Part shown: positions 53,200 through 64,000 of the stretch, one piece after another
Layout: every line of letters starts with the position of its first letter
Numbering within the stretch: the first letter of the stretch is position 1
Source of the DNA: Schistosoma haematobium
Taxonomy: Eukaryota; Platyhelminthes; Trematoda; Strigeidida; Schistosomatidae
Reading direction: 5' to 3'
NCBI RefSeq assembly: GCF_000699445.3
Contig: NC_067196.1
Span: forward strand, 60,331,364-60,395,363
DNA length: 64,000 nt
The notes under the pieces: model-generated
Told to the model about the DNA's origin: nothing
Databases searched by the model: none
What the model saw: the letters and a program-made list of their open reading frames with translations, nothing else
Position numbers and translations under genes: made by a program

Positions 53200-53345
53200 C
53201 TAACCTAGTAGTCTGTAAGTTTAACACTTGTCACGTGGCATGAAGGTCCTAGTCTGAATCACTGATCGTGGATTTATACTGTTTAGGGGTTCCATACTAG
53301 TACGTTATGACTGTCAAGTATTTTGTGTTTTGGTTCTCAGCGGTT
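53200..53345 (+). mobile_element. Family B degenerate plus arm
   Basis: Keeps the order tRNA-like head (CTAGTAGTCTGTAAGTTTAA), B box region, GATCGTGGAT, hammerhead remnant (TTTAGGGGTTCCATACTAGT; ACTGTCAAGT). The core is destroyed. Sits just downstream, in intron 1, of the LIM2 exon donor. Confidence 0.5.
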
Positions 53346-53422
53346 CTCTAACTAGTACAAGTCTTTGATTTAAACTTATGAAATTATTTTCCATTAAAAA
53401 CTGAAACTAATTTCTTACTTAC

Positions 53423-54438
53423 CAATATCTTGAATAATTGCACCGAATGAACTGTCTGGTGAATTAGGACAGATATTTTCATTTAATGGATTGATTAAAC
53501 TAGAATTACACACAGAATTTCGATTATTCATTAATTTGTTCAGATAATTATTACCATTATTATTACTATTATTATTACTGTTATTATTATGCACATTGGT
53601 AAAAGCAACAGTAGTATGTATTGTTGGCATTGATATTGTTGTAGACGATGAATTACATAAATTCTCATATGTTAGACCATTTTCCATATCAGGCGTCAAT
53701 TCCATATTAGTCACATTATTATTATTAGTATTAATATCGTTACAATAAATTGATTTCATTGTCATTAATTGTATATCATCTGTTTGATGCGATAATAAAT
53801 TTGGTAAAAGACCTTTTATATCAGATTTCAAACTTTTCATATCATCTGTAATAAATGATTCATGACAATGTTTTGTAAATGTCGATTGATTCATATTCAT
53901 ATTACTACTATTTTTATAACAAGTAGTATTGGTAATGAGACTTGTACCTGGAACAATATTGATTTCTACTTGTTCAATAATCGATTGATTCATATTATGA
54001 GGATCATTATTATTGATTTGAACATTATTATTGTCATGATTTTTATTTCCATTATTGTTATTGTGATTGCCATTTTTCATATTATTAGTAAAATGATTAC
54101 TTGACATTAACTGTAATGTTTCTATATCGTTATTATTATTATTATCAGTATGGATAGTGTTATTACTATTATTAATAGTAGTAGTAGCATCATTGTTATT
54201 GTCATTTTCACTACTATCATGGTGATGACTGATTTTTGGAAATTTTTGTATAAGATGAGAATGTATTAAACAATAGACTTGTTCATTTCTATAAGCAATT
54301 TCTTCACCTGGCTGTAATAGTTTCTCACAAATAACACAACGAAAACAATCTAAATGAAATGTACGTGATCGTATACGAAATACTAAATCCATTTTATCAA
54401 TTAATCGATAACATCCAGCACAACGATATAGGAAATTA
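53423..54438 (-). CDS. isl: Islet-class LIM-homeobox gene, LIM2 domain exon
   Basis: A 1,016-bp exon, acceptor CTATTTTAG ending at 54439 and donor GTAAGT after GATATTG. It enters needing two bases from an upstream exon and leaves in phase 1. Residues about 6-60 form a complete LIM zinc-binding domain. CAGC, then HLDC, FRC and VIC, then YCLIH supply all eight metal ligands. RIRSRTFHLDCFRCVICEKL and PGEEIAYRN match Islet LIM2 ([30 protein letters not shown]) best. The other 270 residues are Asn/His/Asp/Thr-rich low complexity with many short Asn runs, absent from vertebrate ISL. In the family the LIM domains bind LDB/Chip cofactors. In-frame codons before the acceptor, including the nearest Met, are intronic. 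Confidence 0.95.
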
Positions 54439-55460
54439 CTAAAATAGATTGTTTTAAAAATAAATAAAATGTATAGATTAAGCATGATAATAAGTAATCT
54501 GTAAGGTTACTCATAAACAAATTAATGTTAGGATGAGATGAAATGACTATAAAAATGTGCATATTTGCTTAATTTAAAGATCATTGTACTTTTGGGAAAA
54601 TGATTTAAATTTTCATCTGTCATCAGTTATGTCTCCTTCTTCCTCTAGTTCTTCTTCGCGTAATACAAATCCCAGATTTTACTATTTCAAGTATCATTTT
54701 TCCACAGTTATTTAACTCAATGAAGATTTAATTGATCTTTAACCGAAAAAAATAATACCGGTTGAATTACATGTGAAGGTTATACAATTGTAGTATACAA
54801 AAATCTCTATAGCGCAATGACTATGGTTATTCTTTCTGATTGTAGGAGTTTTTCCACTGTATATTAACCGTGTTATGAAAAGATGTTTGAACATAGTTAA
54901 AAATATATATATATATCACCTTATAACATTGTATTGGACACCTTCAGTGAAGAAATAATATCTTCATATTTCTACATTTAACTAATATATTAGATAGTGT
55001 ACAGTGTGAACATCATTTTTAAGGGATTTATAAGTGTATACTTTTAGCAAGTAAGTTGAGAGATTCCATATTGAAAAAAAAAACATTTAGTTGGATTAAT
55101 GTAAGTTATATCAGTACATTTCCACAATTTGAGTTATGAAAACTGACTATAAGTTACGTAAATTGATCTGATCCCAAAATCAATCGACAATACTTCATGT
55201 TATATGTTATGTTCAAATATTAACTTTTAAAATATTCAATTTCAAACATGTAATGATTAACCATTAATAATCAACATTTTCCAAATCTAATTATATATGA
55301 TGACTGAAATGTGTATTGATCGAATTCCATAAAGTAGCTATTATTAATTTAGGTTACTTGGCATAATTCGAAAGAAAGTAAAGGGTAGTGGTTTTCGATT
55401 TTTGTTTTACTGAGTTATTTGTTTATGCAAAAACTAATATCTGTCTATCACTTACAACTC

Positions 55461-55500
<40 letters not shown>

Positions 55501-56717
55501 GTTAAAATGTCAATCAGACTGTTTGTTTCGTTGCTCTCTGTACATACATATATATGACGTAAACGATAAGGGTAAAACAACAAAATAAATCAATGGAAAT
55601 GGGGAAAAACGAGAAAAAAATATCCTAAAGAACTATTGAAAATATAAGGCTAAGAGCGAACTCTTCTTCATTTATTTGACTAATTGAATCATTGAAGCTG
55701 AAAAAGAACAGGGCAATTTATTTCAGTTCTATCTTGTTCCCTCTCACCAAATCTTTTTTTTCTCTCTCTCTTGGTCCCTATTCTCTCTTTTTTGCCTTTT
55801 AATTGAGCCTGTTCAGTGAGTATTATTACTATCATTATTATTATTACTACTACTAATTTTGCCTTTATCAATTAGTTCCTCATATATATATATATTAATG
55901 AATATATTTGTGAGATAACATTCCACGGTAGAATTCATCAAATGTACATTATGTAATCATAACTTATTAATGTCCAATTTGCCCGGATGCGGGCACATTA
56001 AGTAATAACAGTAATAATACAATATAAAATAGATTATCCCTTGTATATAAACAACCCTATTTTTTTTCAATAAAATATATGTATTATGAATTATATAAAC
56101 ATAAAAGTAATCAATAATTAGTTTCTATGTTTTTATTCACTTCCAACAGTCATTAGTGAATAAAGTTTCTGACGATGAGAAGCAAATAATTACATATACC
56201 TTGTATTCACATGATATTGAATTATCGAGTGATTATTTTATTTAATTAAATGTCAATACTAAAATCTTGCTAATGCTATCGGATTTTATTCTCTAATAAG
56301 TGAGTTATTGAAGTATTAAGATAGACTAAGTGTATTTAATGGTTAGGTATTCATTGTGAGACTTAGAGGTTTTGGATTCAATTTCTTGTACAGCAGTCGA
56401 TACATATTGTTTGTGAGTTTCGAATAGAAATCAAATAAATGTCGAATGATTCTTGGTTTTAATGTTATCTCAACTGAGATTATTCAGTGATAAATACTAC
56501 CTAAATATTATACTAATTTATACAACAATAACCCTCAATTAGGATACATTAATGGTTTAAAGTCTATTAACTTATAGTGAAAATTATATTTTTGTATAAA
56601 TTAACCCGTTACTCAACTATAATATTAGAATATGTCAAGCAAATTCATCAATTACCCCCTCAAAAAAGATTAAGATATTCATTTCTGATAATTATATAAA
56701 CATACTAAACATTAAAA
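54439..56717 (-). other. isl: Islet upstream intron, non-coding
   Basis: The LIM1 domain must lie upstream of this acceptor. I looked for LIM1-type Cys/His spacing on the minus strand here and further up and did not find it. Contains (TA)n at 55465-55497. The short minus-strand frame at 55689-55871 is low-complexity. Confidence 0.5.
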
Positions 56718-57104
56718 TAGTGACTGTCTAAATATGGTAGTTCAGTGAAATGTGTGTTGAAATTATAAAGATGACTGTACACAGTTCAAATTACCAAGTG
56801 ATATATCAAAATTACGATACAGGTATACTGAGCTGAAAATATCACAAAATGGTAAAGCATCACTCCTCAATTCCATTTCTAACAACAATCTATCTTTCTG
56901 AATATCTCATATTCGGAAAACAATTTTCTTAGTGAAACAATTAAGAAAAAATCTGATCTGTTCTATAGTTTGTATGAACATTATCAAACACCTTAATAAT
57001 TCATTGTGATTAATTGTAACATTTGATAGGGATATGTTTCATGGAAATTGTTGGGAAGAACATGTTGAACTATTGATTTTCTTATAATATGAAGTGAAAT
57101 TATT
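56718..57104. repeat. Large inverted repeat, left copy (387 bp)
   Basis: The reverse complement recurs at 60940-61326 with equal length and only scattered mismatches. Outer ends read TAGTGACTGTCTAAATAT and, on the other side, TAGTGATTGTCTAAATAT. Neither side has coding potential. Confidence 0.9.
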
Positions 57105-57829
57105 CGACTTTGAATATTATAACAACGTTTTGAAATTCAAATATATAAAAATAACACAATTTGATTTGAAAGTTGAATAATAACACTACAGCATATTTGT
57201 AACTGAATGACAAAGATCAACAATTTATATGATTCTTGTTTCGCCTCAGTCATATTAACATCATTTCTGCTTGTCATAACATTTAGTGAATGTTGAGTTT
57301 TGACTCGAAATCACTAAGTTTCTTCAGTCTATCTATTTCATTAATCTATAAAAATATACAGATAGTTTTTTGCATGTAATTGTGGAGACTTTGCTAGTAA
57401 AAAAATAAAATTATTGAATAATTAGTATTGACCATTAAATTATGTCTACATACTTAAAGTGAAATTATAATTTTATGTCCGTACCTTTATAAAGGTAACC
57501 GATGTACAATAAGCGGCTTTAATATTCAAACAATTCTTAGTCTATTTTTGCTTTGGACAGTCTTCGGTTACGTCAAGATCTCTCGTCATTAACCATAAAT
57601 GAAGGTCAAACTTTTTACAATTTTTACTTTGTATATAAGTTATACTAACTAACATGTAGGATATCGTATCTTTTGTTGAAATCATTAGTGATTTGTAAGA
57701 AATTGAAATTGTTTTTAAAGTAAACGTTCCCTCAATATACTTGTAAATATTTAATACAAATTATGAATTGTTACTAAAATTCGGACTTATTTGTATAGTA
57801 TAATGATGATTTTCTTTTCAGCTTACAAA

Positions 57830-58440
57830 TCTGTTTATTTCAACAGTTGAAATTATAAGTCAATTGAAGCTAGACCACCATGGAAAACCTGGTAGTATTG
57901 GACGACCGTTTTGTCCTATTGTGGTACTCCTGAGTAGTGCGCATTCACGACCTCGCCTCACGGGATTCGAACCCAGGACCTATCGGTCTCGCAGCAGACG
58001 CCTAACCAGCTAGACCACTGAGCTGGCATCCAACGGTGTTAATATCTAACTTCAACTAATTCACGAAATAGAGCAACACATCCACCATTGTCTTCACTGA
58101 GTTATCATCTCACAACTGACCCGGTTGAACACCACTGGTTACTACTTCTCACTATAACTCCAAGGAATACCTCTTGAAGCCAGTCACTAGTGAGCATTAG
58201 TTGTAGTTATCTCAATAATTGAGATCACGAGTCATAAATCCTGGGTTCGAATCCCGTAAGGTGAGGTCATGTATGAGCACTGCTAAGGAGTCCCACAATA
58301 GGACGAAACGGTCGTTCAGTGCTTCCATGTTTTCCACGGTGGTCTAGCTTCAATTAACTCATGATCTCAACTATTGGAATTACTACAATTTGTTTATCAG
58401 AAGGGGTTTGTGGAGATTTTAAAAATTTCATCAGCTTCAA
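57830..58440. mobile_element. Family B head-to-head hammerhead element, composite copy 5
   Basis: The most complete composite. The minus arm (57830-about 58030) has the tRNA-like head (GCTCAGTGGTCTAGCTGGTT, B box GGTTCGAATCCC). The shared middle runs to about 58200. The plus arm (about 58225-58395) has CCTGGGTTCGAATCCCGTAA and a hammerhead with CTAAGGAG for CTGANGAG. Next to the plus tail a TTATCAGAAGGGGTTTGTGG sequence starts a further inverted tail pair (58395-58470), so a second, internally deleted element probably abuts it. Confidence 0.78.
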
Positions 58441-58593
58441 TTAACTGATGATTTCAATCTGTGAAATTTGTTTATATCGATACAAGATGTCAATTTAACA
58501 CATTTGTGCTATTAAACAAAATCTATACTAGACTAACTGTGTAATCTTATTGTCTGACTTAGTCTAATCATAAGTTCCTGTTAAAATCATTAT

Positions 58594-59690
58594 TTGAAAA
58601 TATTTGTTTTAAACATTGTTCTTCAGTATATGCACATCTATGTGTTGTGTGTATATGACACTTTGTTTACTGATAATTTACCATGTTTCAACATATTCAT
58701 TTTTTTCTTTTCTATAAGTTTATGTGTATTTGTGAAAGGGAGAGTCTATGTTATTGACTTGTATGGTTTGTATGCTTTGGAAAGAATTACCGACATAGTA
58801 TTACTACTATTATTATTATTACTGATACTAGTGGTGGTAATGACACCATTCAGTGAAATTAATTATGTGCTGGTTTTGTTTTTTATTTTTCCTTTTAAAC
58901 AAAAAACGATCCCATTAATTATCACTTTAGAATAGAATACAAAAAGGCAAAAAATGATAGACATAGAAAAAAAGAATAGTCTGTATTTATTTATTTTCTT
59001 TTAATTTTTTTTGGGGGGGGGATGGTGGAATTAACAAAGTCATTCCTTTAATCTTTTCTTTTACTTACACCTCAACTATCTTACCATTTATTTCAGTTAT
59101 ACTCTAAATAGTATAGAAATTCAACATGAAGATTGTATGTTTATTGTTGTTTAATTTTTAATTAATTAAATTCTAGGTTTACAAAAATAGAAAAAAGTGA
59201 TAACTAATAGGATGCATTTGTTTTAATTGATATTGTGTTGTTGTTGTTGCTTTTCTTTTTTTCGGAGATGGAAGGGGTAATTTTTCACCTTTCCATCCTT
59301 CTTTACTCCATATAAATGTGTTTACTATTTTATGTATGGTATTTTATATCGTAGTAAAGTGTGAATAACTGTCATATTGTTCATCTTTCTTAAATAAATT
59401 TTCATGAAAATGTTTGTTTGTTTTTGTTTTTTCAAAAAGAAAAGGAAAACGATCAAATCAATAAATTCGATGGTTTCAAGATGTTGATTTTTTTTTCTCT
59501 TTTTATTATAGGTTAGTTCTATAAATATTGACCAATTTATCTAACCTTAAACTTGCATTCGTAGAAAATGTAAATGTCCTTGATTAACTTTTGTGTTAAC
59601 TTATACGAATATTCGTCAAGATTAGAACGAATCGTTTGACAGAAATTGGGCACCGAGTATAGAGAAGTTATTATATGTGATAATTACATT
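58594..59690. other. AT-rich stretch, nothing recognised
   Basis: The 113-codon frame at 58594-58935 is Leu/Val/Ile/Phe-rich with TTATTA-type low complexity and no motif, so I do not call it a gene. Confidence 0.4.
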
Positions 59691-59696
59691 TGAAAT

Positions 59697-59986
59697 AATC
59701 TCAACGATTGAAATTTAAAATAATTCCAATGTTTCGTCCAACTAACTTGTCTGAACTTCTTCAGGGTAATAATCAAAATCAATATCATCAAAGAAATATA
59801 TAGCTTTTTAATAGTCATAGTTATACTGTGTTGCATCAATCAAATTTGGATGTTGATTTTTGTAAAATAGGATAAAATGAGTCACTTAACTATATATTTC
59901 TTTGAAGATTTTGATTATTACCCTAAAGTCCAGACAAGTTAGCTGGACGAAACGTTGGAATTATTTAAATTTCAATCGCTGAGATT
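59697..59986. mobile_element. Foldback element 2 (about 100-bp inverted arms)
   Basis: Arms 59697-59803 and 59890-59986 are imperfect inverted repeats around an about 86-bp loop. Each arm reads, in one orientation, ATTATTACCCT, then GAAGAAGTTCAGACAAGTTA (left arm version), TGGACGAAAC and the shared end TTTCAATCGCTGAGATT. Right and left arms differ at several bases, which shows age. It is related to the foldback at 31.7 kb through CGAAACGTTGGA and CGCTGAGATTTT. Confidence 0.8.
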
Positions 59987-60702
59987 TTGTGTTAACTGTT
60001 GTCAAGCTATAAATTAAAAGAAAATACTGATCCAACGTTACATTGTTATGACTGTAATACAACTGAAATATAATATTCCGTATTGAAAAAAAATAACGGA
60101 ATGTTAATATATTACGAGTTTCTGCCTTTAATAAACAACAGGTTGAAAGCCACTATTCACTTGTATTCTAATAAAGTTTATTTTATTTTTTTGTTTAAGG
60201 AAAGATTTTGTTCTCAAAAATTCACTTGATTAATAACTTATAAACTTAGTGTAGTGCAACAAGTACCTGACAAATGAGACTAAACTTAGAAGAGGTGATA
60301 AATAGCAGATAAAAGTTATGAAATAAAATGGATTCTTATTAAACTATGTTAACCAGTGTTTTTCTTTCATGTGAACTCAATAGGGATTATTGTCTTTCTA
60401 TCATTAGTTTTCTTCCGATTCTAGTTGTCATTCTCATGAAAGAAACTAACATAGTCAAATTCAGGGTTGCACGCTTGACCTTGTTTAGCACATTTTTTAT
60501 ATGGGAATTATTTAGATCGCAGGAAACGTAATAAGTTTGGGAATATTGAAACATTAGTTAAGTATCCAATATCTCAAACAATCAACTACTATACTATATA
60601 GCATAATTTATAAAGGCTAATAAACAACAGCAACGGAATATCATTGAAAATATTACTTCTTTATTAATTAAAATTAGTTAAGATCATTTAATTAATTAGA
60701 GA

Positions 60703-60862
60703 GAGGTTTTTTGGATATTACAGTAATTTAGTTTATGAGTCAACTGAAGGTAGACCACCATGGAAAACCTAGAAGTACTGGGTGACCGTCTCATCGTAGT
60801 ATGAGACTCCTAAGCAGTGAGTAATAAAACTACTGTAATATCCACAAAACCCCTCGCTGATT
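60703..60862. mobile_element. Family B internally deleted copy with both tails
   Basis: Starts with the inverted tail (GTTTTTTGGATATTACAGTAA). It has the arm through the hammerhead remnant (GACCGTCTCATCGTAGTATG, CTCCTAAGCAGTG) and ends directly with the plus-oriented tail (CTACTGTAATATCCACAAAA, CCCCTCGCTGAT). It therefore lacks the whole middle and tRNA region while keeping both termini. Confidence 0.7.
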
Positions 60863-60939
60863 TGTTCAATTTTTTAAATTCCATTGTTTAAAAAAATATT
60901 AATTTTGCTAATAATGTTTTTAAACAAAACAATAGGAAT

Positions 60940-61326
60940 AATAATTTCACTCCATATTATAAGAAAATCAATAGTTCAACATGTTCTTCCCAACAATTTC
61001 CATAAAACATATCCCTATCAAATGTTATAATTAATCACAATGAATTATTAAGGTGTTTGATAATGTTCATACAAACTATAGAACAGATCAGATTTTTTCT
61101 TAATTGTTTCACTAAGAAAATTGTTTTCCGAATATGAGATATTCAGAAAGATAGATTGTTGTTAGAAATGGAATTGAGGAGTGATGCTTTACCATTTTGT
61201 GATATTTTCAGCTCAGTATACCTGTATCGTAATTTTGATATATCACTTGATAATTTGAACTGTGTACAGTCATCTTTATAATTTCAACACACATCCCACT
61301 GAACTACTATATTTAGACAATCACTA
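60940..61326. repeat. Large inverted repeat, right copy (387 bp)
   Basis: Reverse complement of 56718-57104. Its outer end is TTTAGACAATCACTA. The 3,835 bp between the two copies hold a family B composite, a foldback element and a deleted family B copy, but no transposase-like frame. Confidence 0.9.

Positions 61327-64000
<2,674 letters not shown>

Larger units (their letters stand above)
41182..53422 (-). other. isl: Islet intron 1 of the visible part (12,241 bp)
   Basis: Donor GTAAGT at 53422, acceptor TTTTAG ending at 41182. Repeats inside are listed separately. (TA)n runs lie at 44147-44193, 46627-46661 and 49446-49473, with an (AAT)n run at about 50100-50124. The stretches 41190-42780, 42995-43640, 45020-46400, 48525-50900 and 51010-52780 show no gene or shared repeat. 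Confidence 0.9.

Noticed and set aside
53862..54104. 80-codon plus-strand frame
   Set aside because: Shadow of the islet LIM2 exon on the opposite strand.
58594..58935. 113-codon frame with hydrophobic stretch resembling a membrane protein
   Set aside because: Its hydrophobic run comes from ATTATTATTACT-type simple sequence. There is no sign of exon structure or homology.

Overview
The window is AT-rich, intron-rich, repeat-laden eukaryotic DNA. It almost certainly comes from a schistosome (Schistosoma or a close relative): it carries SMalpha-type SINEs with hammerhead ribozymes, SR2/RTE-like, CR1/jockey-like and Penelope-like retroelement remains, and long (TA)n and (GAT)n runs. The species cannot be told from the sequence alone. 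No bacterial-style gene, true tRNA, rRNA or CRISPR array was seen.

The one clear cellular gene is a LIM-homeobox gene of the Islet (ISL1/ISL2, tailup) class on the minus strand, spread over more than 31 kb. Four exons can be joined in phase: a LIM2-domain exon (54438-53423), a low-complexity linker exon (41181-40772), a homeodomain exon (37895-37692) and a C-terminal exon with the Islet-type FQQLV motif (23697-22939). The introns are 12,241, 2,876 and 13,994 bp. The LIM1 domain and start codon were not found and should lie upstream, beyond 54.4 kb and probably outside the window. The protein end is either a stop just past the last exon's putative donor site or in a further exon.

Everything else is mainly mobile DNA. 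A CR1/jockey-like LINE pseudogene lies at 3.6-6.5 kb. RTE-like fragments lie at 10.3, 27.7, 32.9, 46.8, 48.0 and 50.9 kb, and a Penelope GIY-YIG tail at 44.7-45.0 kb. A region at 17.3-18.5 kb resembles an LTR end, primer site and gag start followed by a 292-codon open frame of unknown nature.

The most interesting material is a set of tRNA-like, hammerhead-bearing short elements. Family A is SMalpha. Family B has about twenty copies, several as roughly 0.5 kb head-to-head structures whose inverted arms each carry a hammerhead motif. Family C (1.2-1.65 kb) is a tandem-like unit with an intact hammerhead core. Two foldback elements (31.7 and 59.7 kb) share an arm that carries a Penelope-type hammerhead-like core, and a 387-bp inverted duplication brackets 56.7-61.3 kb.
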